Positions 8,885 through 16,882 of a DNA stretch of 40,480 bases are shown piece after piece. This DNA is from Mariprofundaceae bacterium. Lineage in GTDB: Bacteria; Pseudomonadota; Zetaproteobacteria; Mariprofundales; Mariprofundaceae. Both the position numbers and the translations under genes were made by a program. Position 1 is the stretch's first letter; the number at the start of each line of letters is the position of its first letter. The notes under the pieces are model-generated. The model was given only the letters and a program-made list of their open reading frames with translations, was not told the DNA's origin and did not search any database. Location: assembly GCA_030950585.1 (NCBI GenBank), contig JAUZRG010000031.1, forward strand, positions 1-40,480, in the 5' to 3' direction.

Positions 8885-9817
8885 ATGAATAAATATATTT
8901 ATGCGATATGCTTGTGCATAGGCTTCATCAACATCAGCCTGGCTCACAGTGCTGGTCATGTTTATTTAGGTGTTGCACTGGAATCAACGAAAGATATTGC
9001 ACATTGGGAAAAAACGGTAGGCAAGCGTGCTCACATCATTCATATGTTTTATCGCCTTTCATCCGAGTTTCCTTGGCGACAAACACGCAGAGTTTTAAAA
9101 AAGGGCTATGCTGTGATGTTAACCCTTGAGCCTAGGCTACGTGGTGATCATAAGAAAAAAAGCCGTTTAAAAGATATTTACCATGGTCAACTGGATAAAA
9201 ACTTAAACCACTCCATTCAAATGCTAAAATCTATTTATCATGATTTTCCAAAAGCACAAATCATGATTCGATTTGGTCATGAAATGAATGGTGCATGGTA
9301 CCGCTGGGGCTGCAAAAACAACCACAATCAAAATACCGCTCAAGATTTTATTTTAGCCTTTCAATATGTGGTTAAGTTCTTTCGTCAGCATGATTTAAAA
9401 CAAGTACGCTGGGTTTGGTCACCAAATGTTTCTTATCGTGATGATTTTTCTGTGTATTACCCTGGTGATCAATATGTTGATATTATTGGTATGAGTGGTT
9501 TTAACTTTGGACCCAATACAAGTTATAGACCTGATTTAACTTGGCAGACATTTTCTGAAATTTACGATACAACATATCATGTCCTTAAAAATTACCCTAA
9601 ACCATTAATGATTACAGGTATTGCTTGTGCTGAATCTGGTGGAAATAAAGCAACATGGTTAAAAGACATGCAATATCAATTAAAACATCGTTACCAACGT
9701 ATTACAGGGTTAATATGGTTTAATCTTAATAAGGAAGCGGATTGGCGCATTGATTCATCACAAGAAAGTTTAAAAGCTTCTCAAATTCTTTTTTCAGATC
9801 ATTCTTTATGGCATTGA
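8885..9817 (+). CDS. Secreted GH26-like glycoside hydrolase (beta-mannanase-like)
   Basis: I start at the ATG at 8885, which follows GGGGGGA by seven bases and opens a signal peptide (about residues 1-23). The 310-residue product has the GH26 TIM-barrel landmarks. The acid/base Glu133 is in R-F-G-H-E-M-N-G-A-W-Y-R-W-G, and W-V-W-S-P-N is at about 176-181. The probable nucleophile Glu250 is in G-I-A-C-A-E-S-G-G, and W-F-N-L-N at the end forms strand 8. GH26 enzymes cut beta-1,4-mannan or related beta-glycans. In environmental bacteria such single-domain forms often act on the organism's own exopolysaccharide. No glycosyltransferase cluster is nearby, so the substrate is open. The gene ends 42 bp before the origin-like region. 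Confidence 0.85.
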   Translation: MNKYIYAICLCIGFINISLAHSAGHVYLGVALESTKDIAHWEKTVGKRAHIIHMFYRLSSEFPWRQTRRVLKKGYAVMLTLEPRLRGDHKKKSRLKDIYHGQLDKNLNHSIQMLKSIYHDFPKAQIMIRFGHEMNGAWYRWGCKNNHNQNTAQDFILAFQYVVKFFRQHDLKQVRWVWSPNVSYRDDFSVYYPGDQYVDIIGMSGFNFGPNTSYRPDLTWQTFSEIYDTTYHVLKNYPKPLMITGIACAESGGNKATWLKDMQYQLKHRYQRITGLIWFNLNKEADWRIDSSQESLKASQILFSDHSLWH

Positions 9818-9828
9818 GTGAAGACTAA

Positions 9829-9873
9829 TTACTATTATATATAATATTTAATAAATAATAGTAGTATTAGTAG
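9829..9873 (+). other. Candidate DNA unwinding element with DnaA-trio-like repeats
   Basis: Nearly pure A/T from 9829 to 9860, including an inverted repeat TACTATTA (9830-9837) and TAATAGTA (9856-9863). It runs into the triplets TAG-TAG-TAT-TAG-TAG at 9859-9873. These match the DnaA-trio pattern (5'-TAG type triplets) of the basal origin unwinding system. They lie on the strand whose 3' side meets the first DnaA box (9887) after 13 bases, the polarity expected for DnaA filament growth away from the boxes. Confidence 0.6.
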
Positions 9874-9941
9874 GTAAAGCAAAAATTGTGGATAACTTTT
9901 ATCTTTATCTTTAATATCAAGACCTTAAGCATGAATAAGTA

Positions 9942-9994
9942 TGTGGATAACATGTGGAAAACATGTGGAAAACATGTGGATAGATTGTGGATAA
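9942..9994 (+). repeat. Five DnaA boxes at exact 11-bp spacing
   Basis: Boxes in one orientation start at 9942, 9953, 9964, 9975 and 9986: TGTGGATAA, TGTGGAAAA twice, TGTGGATAG, TGTGGATAA. The 11-bp period places them on the same helical face and makes the block an iteron-like tandem repeat. The single box at 9887 has the same orientation. Confidence 0.85.
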
Positions 9995-10031
9995 GTGAGG
10001 TACTTTTTTGGTGGGCTTGTCTTTTCTTCCT

Positions 10032-10095
10032 TTATTCACAAGTTATCCACAAAGTTATCCACATAAAAAGGGGAGTTATCCACAAGTTATCCACA
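10032..10095 (-). repeat. Five DnaA boxes in the opposite orientation
   Basis: TTATTCACA at 10032 and TTATCCACA at 10043, 10055, 10076 and 10087 form a second array facing the first. Two pairs keep the 11-bp spacing and one is at 12. A last box in the first orientation (TGTGGATAA) lies at 10109-10117. A 37-bp T-rich gap (9995-10031) separates the two arrays. Confidence 0.85.
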
Positions 10096-10184
10096 TACGG
10101 GAATACTATGTGGATAACTAAGCTATTCATGACTCACTGTTCTTTTTATTGGCTATTTTCAGGCTTCGTTATAACATCTCTCAG

Positions 10185-10742
10185 ATGTTTCAATTAATTT
10201 TAACCTACTGTGTGACTTTGATTAAAGAAGTGGTGCATTTAGCGATGATGTTTGCAACAGCTATTTTGCTAAGTATGGGTTTAATCTATGCTTATTCGGG
10301 TGCTTGGTTGCTTTATACACATACTCAAATTGGTGAAAAATTTATTGAATCTCAGTTTGAACTGGCTGAACAGATACAGATTCTCTTAACACAGGGAACA
10401 TCATGGATGTTTTCAGTTGAAGTCGCACTTATAAGCCTTATAGCTTCACTGATGCTCGCAGTCACCTTTCAACTCTTGTGTGTTCGTCATCTACTTTATA
10501 CCAATCTACCGCTTATTCTTAAGCTTGTGCTATGTATTGCTTTGTCTTTTGGGGTAGCGAGATACCAAATGGAAGCATATCTTTTAACAAATGATTATAT
10601 TGCAACGATTTTATTTGCGCCTTTGATGTTGGTTTTATTGCCCGCTTGTATGAGCTGCATACCAAAACTCATTCCAAACCTTGTTCAAGTGGCTCTTTAT
10701 CTCTTTGAAATGATGAAAGAGTTTTTATCAAAATATAGATAA
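10185..10742 (+). CDS. Four-segment integral membrane protein, unknown
   Basis: A 185-residue protein from the ATG at 10185; a TTG at 10149 would add 12 residues, and neither start has a clear Shine-Dalgarno. Hydrophobic segments lie at roughly residues 20-45, 75-98, 107-123 and 136-160. The first is followed by a polar segment, and the C-terminus is a short amphipathic helix ending in S-K-Y-R. I do not recognise a family. It lies directly right of the DnaA-box cluster, and its promoter must overlap or neighbour that cluster. The YqaA-like gene follows after 17 bp, so the two may be co-transcribed. Confidence 0.6.
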   Translation: MFQLILTYCVTLIKEVVHLAMMFATAILLSMGLIYAYSGAWLLYTHTQIGEKFIESQFELAEQIQILLTQGTSWMFSVEVALISLIASLMLAVTFQLLCVRHLLYTNLPLILKLVLCIALSFGVARYQMEAYLLTNDYIATILFAPLMLVLLPACMSCIPKLIPNLVQVALYLFEMMKEFLSKYR

Positions 10743-10759
10743 AACGTTTATTAATTAAG

Positions 10760-11179
10760 GTGTTACTAAGCCTTTTTATCGCTTCATTTGTCGCGTCTAC
10801 TTTATTGCCGGGTGGCTCTGAAGCGTTGTTATTATATGGCTTAGATCAGGGCTATTCGGCGTGGTTATTATGCCTTGTTGCTGGAACAGGAAATGTTTTA
10901 GGCAGCATAGTGACCTATTTAATTGGCTCTATGGGCTGTTTGTATGTTTATCGTCGGTATTTAGGGATAAAAGAGAAGTGGCTGACGCGTGCACAGGTTT
11001 ATTTTGATAAATACGGTGCATGGACACTCTTATTTGCATGGCTGCCTATTATTGGCGACCCTATTTGTTTATTGGCAGGTATGTTACGTTATCCTTTTTT
11101 TATTTTTGTGTTATTGATCGCTATTGGTAAATATTCACGTTATGCATTGCTCTGTTGGGGAGCCACATCATTTGCATGA
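10760..11179 (+). CDS. YqaA/DedA-type membrane protein (VTT domain)
   Basis: A 139-residue membrane protein of the SNARE-associated/DedA superfamily, short YqaA type. The hallmarks are S-T-L-L-P-G-G-S-E near the N-terminus, G-N-V-L-G-S-I-V-T-Y-L-I-G in the middle, and the second half with F-D-K-Y-G-A-W-T-L-L-F-A-W-L-P-I-I-G-D-P. DedA proteins are implicated in lipid carrier transport and membrane homeostasis; the YqaA branch is uncharacterised. The start is a GTG at 10760, set by an upstream stop and a weak TAAGG. It lies 17 bp after the preceding membrane protein gene. Confidence 0.82.
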   Translation: MLLSLFIASFVASTLLPGGSEALLLYGLDQGYSAWLLCLVAGTGNVLGSIVTYLIGSMGCLYVYRRYLGIKEKWLTRAQVYFDKYGAWTLLFAWLPIIGDPICLLAGMLRYPFFIFVLLIAIGKYSRYALLCWGATSFA

Positions 11180-11244
11180 TATATGGGTTCATGGCTATCC
11201 TTCCCGCCTTCTGAAAAATATCTAAGCAAATAAGAGAGTAGATA

Positions 11245-11919
11245 ATGCGTATTATTTTTATCATGATTTTGTTGTATTCCATGCCTTCCATTGCCGCTGA
11301 GAGCACATTAAAGACAGACAATGAGAAGTTAAGTTATGCGATTGGTATGGATATTGGAAAGTCCATTCAAGCGATGAAATTAAATTTAGATTTAGACGTT
11401 TTTTTAAAAGGTGTAAAATCTGCGACAGAAGGTTCTGCATTGATGACAGACGCAGAAGCACGTGAAATTCGCCAATCCTTCTTCCAAAAAGTTCAATTAA
11501 AACAAGCAGATAAGCAAAAAATAGTTGCTGATGAAAATTTAAAGAAAGGCGAAGATTTTCTTGCGAAAAACAAAACAAAGAAAGGTGTTATCACCACATC
11601 AAGTGGCTTACAATATGAAGTGATCAAGCAAGGTGATGGTGTTAAGCCAAGTAAAACAGATCAAGTGGAAGTTCATTATCGTGGCACATTGATTGATGGT
11701 ACTGAGTTTGATTCATCTTATAAGCGTGGTACGCCTGCCACTTTTCCTGTGAACCGCGTGATTCCTGGTTGGACAGAAGCCTTACAATTGATGCAAGTGG
11801 GTAGTAAATATAAGTTATTTATTCCAGCAGACATTGCTTATGGTACGAGACAGCAAGGGAAACTGATTACCCCAAATAGCACGCTTATTTTTGAAGTTGA
11901 ATTGCTAAAAGTTTTATAA
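11245..11919 (+). CDS. FKBP-type peptidyl-prolyl isomerase, Mip/FkpA-like
   Basis: This periplasmic prolyl isomerase has 224 residues. The signal peptide is at about 1-18 (ending S-I-A-A). An alpha-helical N-terminal dimerisation domain (about 24-110) carries [11 protein letters not shown] and a long Lys/Gln-rich helix. The C-terminal FKBP domain (about 120-224) has [16 protein letters not shown] and the active-site residues G-W-T-E-A-L, P-A-D-I-A-Y-G and F-E-V-E-L-L. This arrangement is that of Mip/FkpA. The gene precedes bioB by 16 bp on the same strand, so a shared transcript is likely. It probably assists folding of envelope proteins. Confidence 0.93.
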   Translation: MRIIFIMILLYSMPSIAAESTLKTDNEKLSYAIGMDIGKSIQAMKLNLDLDVFLKGVKSATEGSALMTDAEAREIRQSFFQKVQLKQADKQKIVADENLKKGEDFLAKNKTKKGVITTSSGLQYEVIKQGDGVKPSKTDQVEVHYRGTLIDGTEFDSSYKRGTPATFPVNRVIPGWTEALQLMQVGSKYKLFIPADIAYGTRQQGKLITPNSTLIFEVELLKVL

Positions 11920-11935
11920 AATTAGGAGTTTCTTG

Positions 11936-12904
11936 ATGCGTTACAACTGGAGTGTGGAAGAAATTTCACAACTTTTTTCATTGCCATTTAATGATTTATT
12001 GTTTCAGGCTCAACAAGTACACCGTGCCCATTTTGATGCCAATAGTGTTCAATTATCAACATTATTATCAATAAAAACAGGTGGTTGCCCAGAAGATTGC
12101 AAGTATTGTCCGCAAAGTGTTCATTATGATACACCTGTTGAAGATCAAGCTATGCTTCTTAAAAACGAAGTTTTAGCAGCTGCCAAAGAAGCAAAAGCAC
12201 GCGGTGCGACACGCTTTTGTATGGGTGCTGCTTGGCGTAGTCCCAAAGGTAAGGATTTTGAACATGTTTTAGAGCTTGTTCAAACCGTGAAAGACTTGAA
12301 TATGGAAGCCTGTGCGACCTTGGGTATGTTATCTGAAGAACAAGCTGACCGTTTACGTGAAGCAGGTTTGGATTATTATAACCATAATTTAGATACAAGC
12401 CCTGATTTATATGAAGATATTATCAGTACACGTGATTATCAAGACCGCTTAGATACGCTTAAACATGTCCGCAGCAGTGGTATGAATGTATGCTGTGGTG
12501 GTATTGTGGGTATGGGTGAATCACGTAAGCAGCGTTCGGATTTGGTGGCACAGTTAGCTCGTATGGAGCCACATCCTGAATCTGTGCCTATTAATATGCT
12601 GGTGAAGATTGAAGGTACGCCTTTTGAAGAAGAAGAAGCTTTAGATAACTTTGAATTTATTCGGACGATTGCTGTGGCGAGAATTACGATGCCACAGTCT
12701 TATGTGCGTTTATCCGCAGGTCGGGCAGAAATGTCAGATGAAATGCAAGCTTTATGCTTCTTAGCGGGTGCAAATTCAGTTTTTTATGGTGAAAAGTTGT
12801 TAACAGCAGCAAATAATGATGAAGATCATGATATGAAGTTATTTAACCGTCTTGATATACGGGCTGAATCTTCTTCGACACCATCCACACGTTTAATAGC
12901 ATAG
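11936..12904 (+). CDS. bioB: Biotin synthase
   Basis: BioB inserts sulfur into dethiobiotin in the last step of biotin synthesis, by radical SAM chemistry. I take the ATG at 11936 (322 residues) with GGAG nine bases upstream; a TTG one codon earlier is less likely. The radical SAM motif C-P-E-D-C-K-Y-C puts the 4Fe-4S ligands at Cys51, 55 and 58. Other family marks are [17 protein letters not shown] and [10 protein letters not shown]. The radical SAM barrel is complete. The other bio genes are not adjacent. dapA follows after 10 bp. Confidence 0.97.
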   Translation: MRYNWSVEEISQLFSLPFNDLLFQAQQVHRAHFDANSVQLSTLLSIKTGGCPEDCKYCPQSVHYDTPVEDQAMLLKNEVLAAAKEAKARGATRFCMGAAWRSPKGKDFEHVLELVQTVKDLNMEACATLGMLSEEQADRLREAGLDYYNHNLDTSPDLYEDIISTRDYQDRLDTLKHVRSSGMNVCCGGIVGMGESRKQRSDLVAQLARMEPHPESVPINMLVKIEGTPFEEEEALDNFEFIRTIAVARITMPQSYVRLSAGRAEMSDEMQALCFLAGANSVFYGEKLLTAANNDEDHDMKLFNRLDIRAESSSTPSTRLIA

Positions 12905-12914
12905 GAGTTTATCG

Positions 12915-13793
12915 ATGTTTCATGGGGTGATTACAGCGTTAGTAACACCATTTCGCGATGGTAAAATAGATGATAATGCTTTTAGAGAACATTTAAATCG
13001 CCAAATAGAATCAGGTGTTGATGCCGTGGTTGTGGCAGGTAGCACAGGTGAAGCAGCAACCTTGAGCTTTGATGAGCATAAAGCTTTGATTAAAAGTGCT
13101 ATAGAAGAAGCTTCTGGTCGTATTCCTGTGATTGCAGGCACGGGTTCTAATTGTACACGTGAATCAATTGAACTTAGCCAAGCTGCACGTCACTTAGGTG
13201 CAGATGCTGCACTATTGATCTCACCATATTACAATAAACCAACGCAAGAAGGTATCTACCTTCACTATAAAGCGATTGCAGATGCCGTTCACTTACCTTT
13301 GATTACTTATAGTGTTCCAGGGCGAACAGCATCCGATGTGTTACCTTCAACATTGGGTCGTTTGGCAAAAATTAGTAATATTGTGGGTCACAAAGATGCC
13401 ACAGGTGATATGGCTGTGTTGACGGCTATTCTCAATGAAACAGCGGGCAATATTGAGCTGTATTCAGGTGATGATGGCACATTAATGCCCTTTATGGCTT
13501 TGGGTGGTTCTGGTGTGATTTCAGTGCTATCTAATATTCTTCCTCAGCATCTGAAGGATGTGATTGCACATATTGAACGTGAAGACTTGAAAAAGGCACG
13601 TATTTGCCATCAGCAATTGGCTAAGATCAATGAAGCGATGTTTATACGTAGTAACCCTATTCCTGTTAAAGCAGCTTGTGCACTATTGGGTTGGATGCAA
13701 GATGAATTGCGTTTGCCATTAACAAGTCTGGATGATGAAGCGCGTGTTTTCTTGAAAAAAGAAATGACTTCCTTGGGTTGTTTTTCAATCTAA
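12915..13793 (+). CDS. dapA: 4-hydroxy-tetrahydrodipicolinate synthase
   Basis: DapA condenses pyruvate with aspartate semialdehyde, the first committed step to diaminopimelate and lysine. The 292-residue protein has the class I aldolase fold. The Schiff-base lysine is Lys160 in G-H-K-D-A-T-G-D, Tyr132 is in I-T-Y-S-V-P-G-R-T, and the pyruvate-binding G-S-T-G-E is at 42-46. The usual N-V-P-G-R-T reads S-V-P-G-R-T here, a mild variation. TAGGAG precedes the ATG by about seven bases. It is the last gene of the FKBP-bioB-dapA run and is followed by a strong terminator. Confidence 0.97.
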   Translation: MFHGVITALVTPFRDGKIDDNAFREHLNRQIESGVDAVVVAGSTGEAATLSFDEHKALIKSAIEEASGRIPVIAGTGSNCTRESIELSQAARHLGADAALLISPYYNKPTQEGIYLHYKAIADAVHLPLITYSVPGRTASDVLPSTLGRLAKISNIVGHKDATGDMAVLTAILNETAGNIELYSGDDGTLMPFMALGGSGVISVLSNILPQHLKDVIAHIEREDLKKARICHQQLAKINEAMFIRSNPIPVKAACALLGWMQDELRLPLTSLDDEARVFLKKEMTSLGCFSI

Positions 13794-13812
13794 GTTGTTG
13801 TTTTAAATAGAG

Positions 13813-13844
13813 AAAGGAACGATTCATTGAACCGTTCCTTTTTT
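13813..13844. terminator. Rho-independent terminator between dapA and nuoN
   Basis: A 9-bp stem, AAAGGAACG (13813-13821) with CGTTCCTTT (13833-13841), is followed by further T residues. The loop contains a short inner pairing TTCA/TGAA. It lies between convergent dapA and the end of the nuo operon. Confidence 0.85.
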
Positions 13845-13860
13845 ATTGACACATGATTGC

Positions 13861-15312
13861 TTAGATGAAACCAACCAATGCTGCTTGGCATACCTTGATA
13901 AGAGGATCTGGAAAGAAGCCACTCACAAGCACAAATAATGTACAGAGCACAAGCACAGCTTGTAAGGGTTTATCGCTTAAGGGGTTAAATGCTTCTCTTT
14001 CGCTATCAAATAAGACGTATTTAATCACCCGAATATAATAAAAGGCACCAATAGCTGAGAATAAGAGACCGATTAAAGCAAGCTGTGTATACCCAGCATT
14101 AAAGGCGGACATAAAGACATAGAATTTCGCCCAGAATCCACCTAAAAATGGAATGCCAGCCATAGAGAACATTAATAGAACCATGGCAATCGCATAGCCC
14201 TTATGCACATGTATTAAACCAGCGAAATCATCGAGCAATTCACCTTTTAAGCCATCACGTCTCATCAATAGTAATACGCTGAAAACACCCATCGTCATGA
14301 AAAGGTAAATGAGCATATAAAACAATACGGCGGTATAACCTTCTTCGGTGGCAGAAATAACACCCAGTAAAATAAAACCAACATGGCCAACCGTTGAATA
14401 AGCCAACATCCGCTTGATACTGCGTTGCGCAATGGCGGCTAAGTTACCAATAATCATAGAAAGCACAGCCAAGACACTTAATATTGTGACATATTCGTTT
14501 AACATGGGAGCCAAGGCATCATGTAACACACGAATAAATAAGACAAAACCTGCTACTTTTGGAGCCACTGACATAAAGGCAGTGATGGGCGTTGGCGCGC
14601 CTTCATAGGTATCAGGTGTCCACATATGGAAAGGAGCCATGGAAACTTTAAACGCAAAACCTGCCATAATAAAGACGAGACCTGTCAGCACAGCCATACT
14701 TGTTTGTGCCTCGTGATGACTTAAGGCTTTGGCAACATCACTGAAGTGTAAGCTACCTGATACACCATATAAGAAGGTCACACCATAAAGCAGCATACAA
14801 GAAGCCAATGAACCCAACACAAAGTATTTAAGTGCGGCTTCAGAAGAACGCAACATATCGCGTTGATAACCAACCAAGACATAAACAGAAAGGGCCATTA
14901 ACTCCATACCCAAATACATGCTAAGGAAGTTATTGGCAGAAACCATCAACATCATGCCTAAAATCGAAAAGAGAATCAGGACATAATATTCACCAAGGTG
15001 TGATTCACCTTTCATATATCGTTGCGACATCACAATAGTGAAAATACCAGCAGCACAAATGAGGCCTTTACTAAAGGCAGCAAAAGAATCTTGTATCACA
15101 TAATTAAAGAAAGCCGATACAGGTGCATCACCAACCGCACAGAAGGAAATGATCATGGCGGTGAGTAAGGTGAGAATGGAAAGCGCAGGAACCAGCTTCT
15201 TCTTTGCATCTGTTAAAAAGACATCAAGCAGCAAGATAAACATTGCCATCAATGCGATAAACATCTCTGGAATAAGCGGGTAAATAACTAGGTTTTCTAA
15301 CGTATATTGCAT
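13861..15312 (-). CDS. nuoN: NADH-quinone oxidoreductase subunit N
   Basis: NuoN is one of three antiporter-like proton-pumping subunits in the membrane arm of complex I. At 483 residues it has the usual length, with about 14 hydrophobic segments. The family motif region includes F-K-V-S-M-A-P-F-H-M-W-T-P-D-T-Y-E-G-A-P-T-P, whose Lys lies in the proton path, and R-M-L-A-Y-S-T-V-G-H-V-G. It is the last gene of the nuo operon, ten bp after nuoM, and its stop faces the terminator that also serves dapA. Confidence 0.97.
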   Translation of the reverse strand: MQYTLENLVIYPLIPEMFIALMAMFILLLDVFLTDAKKKLVPALSILTLLTAMIISFCAVGDAPVSAFFNYVIQDSFAAFSKGLICAAGIFTIVMSQRYMKGESHLGEYYVLILFSILGMMLMVSANNFLSMYLGMELMALSVYVLVGYQRDMLRSSEAALKYFVLGSLASCMLLYGVTFLYGVSGSLHFSDVAKALSHHEAQTSMAVLTGLVFIMAGFAFKVSMAPFHMWTPDTYEGAPTPITAFMSVAPKVAGFVLFIRVLHDALAPMLNEYVTILSVLAVLSMIIGNLAAIAQRSIKRMLAYSTVGHVGFILLGVISATEEGYTAVLFYMLIYLFMTMGVFSVLLLMRRDGLKGELLDDFAGLIHVHKGYAIAMVLLMFSMAGIPFLGGFWAKFYVFMSAFNAGYTQLALIGLLFSAIGAFYYIRVIKYVLFDSEREAFNPLSDKPLQAVLVLCTLFVLVSGFFPDPLIKVCQAALVGFI

Positions 15313-15322
15313 ATATAAAACC

Positions 15323-16873
15323 TCAATGAGCCATACTAGAATGCGCTGCTAATGCGGCGGTATCAAGTTTGGTGCTTGTTGCTTGTTCTAAAAGATGGGC
15401 GACAGATGTGTGTAAAATATCAAGGATAGGCAGTGGATAGAAACCCATCCAAAGGACAAGGGCGATCAATGGTACAAACATCCAAAATTCACGTTTGTCT
15501 AAATCCTGCATTTGATCGACGCGATCATTGCCTATTTTACCCATGATCACACGTTTGTACATCCATAGGGTGTAGCAAGCTGATAAGACAATGCTGATGG
15601 TGGCAATAATAGCAACCCACTTGGTTGACATACCCAAATACTGTGGATCTGCTTGGAAAGTACCGATTAAGACCATGATTTCACCGATGAAGGATGAAGC
15701 ACCCGGTAGGGCAACATTGGCCATAGCAAATAACAACATCACCGCAGCAAAAACAGGCATGCGATTGGCCACACCGCCATAATCACCAATATCACGGCTA
15801 TGCATGCGATCATACATGACACCGACACAAAGAAATAAGGCAGCCGCGACAAAGCCATGACTGATCATATTGATCAACGCGCCTTCGAGGGCGATTTGCG
15901 TGAACATGAAGGTACCTAAGGTCACAAAACCCATGTGAGCGATAGAGGAATAAGCCACCAAACGTTTCATATCACGTTGCATCATGGCCACGAGTGAGAT
16001 GTAGACGATGGCAACAAGCGATAAGCCAACCATGAGGGGAACAAAATATTGCGAAGCATCGGGTGTGATGGGTAGAGAAAAACGCAAGAAGCCATAAGCG
16101 CCCATTTTCAATAACACACCTGCCAAAATCACAGAACCTGCGGTGGGTGCTTCGGTATGGGCATCAGGTAACCATGTGTGAACAGGCCACATCGGAACTT
16201 TTACCGCAAAAGCGGCAAAGAAAGCCAACCATATCCATATTTGCCATTCAAAATTGAAGGCATAAGCCATGAAATCTAAAATTTCAAAGCTGCCTGTTTT
16301 ATAATGCATGGCCAATAAAGCCAACAGCATGAGCACAGAGCCAACGAGGGTATAAAGGAAGAATTTAATCGTGGCATAAACACGGTTTTTCCCACCCCAT
16401 ATACCAATAATGATATACATAGGAATCAGCATCGCTTCCCAGAAGAAGTAAAAGAGCATGCTATCTAAGGCAGAAAAGACACCAATTAACGTGGTTTCCA
16501 ATAATAGAAATGCAATCATATAACCTTTAACATTTTTGGTGATGCAGCGAAAGGCCGAGATAATACAAATGATACACAATAAGCTGGTGAGTAAAATGAA
16601 GGGCATGGAAATACCATCAACACCGAGGTGATAGTTGATATTAAAGGACTCAATCCATGAATAATTTTCCTCAAACTGCATATGGTGTGTGGTTGTATTA
16701 AAACGACACCATAAAACAGTGGTGATGAGGAAGGTCACCACAGTGGTTATCAAGGTGGCCCATTTCACATGCTTGTCATCGTCGAGCATGGCCCAAATCA
16801 GTAAAGCTGCGACTGCGGGCAGAAAAATACTTAGGCTGAGAATGGGAAAGTTCAGCACGTTATGCAAATCCAT
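15323..16873 (-). CDS. nuoM: NADH-quinone oxidoreductase subunit M
   Basis: This proton-pumping antiporter-like subunit has 516 residues and about 14 membrane segments. Characteristic features are Y-H-L-G-V-D-G-I-S-M-P near the N-terminus, F-F-W-E-A-M-L-I-P-M-Y (conserved Glu of the pumping path) and K-V-P-M-W-P-V-H-T-W-L-P-D-A-H-T-E-A-P-T. R-L-V-A-Y-S-S-I-A-H-M-G-F follows. It lies between nuoL and nuoN with short gaps of nine and ten bp. Confidence 0.97.
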   Translation of the reverse strand: MDLHNVLNFPILSLSIFLPAVAALLIWAMLDDDKHVKWATLITTVVTFLITTVLWCRFNTTTHHMQFEENYSWIESFNINYHLGVDGISMPFILLTSLLCIICIISAFRCITKNVKGYMIAFLLLETTLIGVFSALDSMLFYFFWEAMLIPMYIIIGIWGGKNRVYATIKFFLYTLVGSVLMLLALLAMHYKTGSFEILDFMAYAFNFEWQIWIWLAFFAAFAVKVPMWPVHTWLPDAHTEAPTAGSVILAGVLLKMGAYGFLRFSLPITPDASQYFVPLMVGLSLVAIVYISLVAMMQRDMKRLVAYSSIAHMGFVTLGTFMFTQIALEGALINMISHGFVAAALFLCVGVMYDRMHSRDIGDYGGVANRMPVFAAVMLLFAMANVALPGASSFIGEIMVLIGTFQADPQYLGMSTKWVAIIATISIVLSACYTLWMYKRVIMGKIGNDRVDQMQDLDKREFWMFVPLIALVLWMGFYPLPILDILHTSVAHLLEQATSTKLDTAALAAHSSMAH

Positions 16874-16882
16874 CTAAATCTC

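Larger units (their letters stand above)
9825..10117. other. Candidate chromosomal replication origin (oriC)
   Basis: This non-coding region holds twelve 9-mers identical or close to the DnaA box TTATNCACA, either strand, within 231 bp, preceded by an AT-rich tract. Exact TTATCCACA (either strand) occurs at 9887, 9942, 9986, 10043, 10055, 10076, 10087 and 10109; variants lie at 9953, 9964, 9975 and 10032. No GATC lies in the cluster, so Dam/SeqA-type sequestration is unlikely. No dnaA, dnaN, gyrB, gidA or parAB gene is in the window. A DnaA-regulated promoter normally has one to three boxes, so this density argues for an origin. A titration site (datA-like) or an integrated plasmid origin are the alternatives. 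Confidence 0.8.

Noticed and set aside
9942-10095. Possible CRISPR array
   Set aside because: The repeats are 9-11 bp, have no spacers of uniform length and match the DnaA box. No cas gene is present.
9886-10197. Open frame of 103 codons across the DnaA-box region
   Set aside because: It arises from translating repeated DnaA boxes (recurring V-I-H-K and M-W-I type words). It has no ribosome site and does not resemble a protein.
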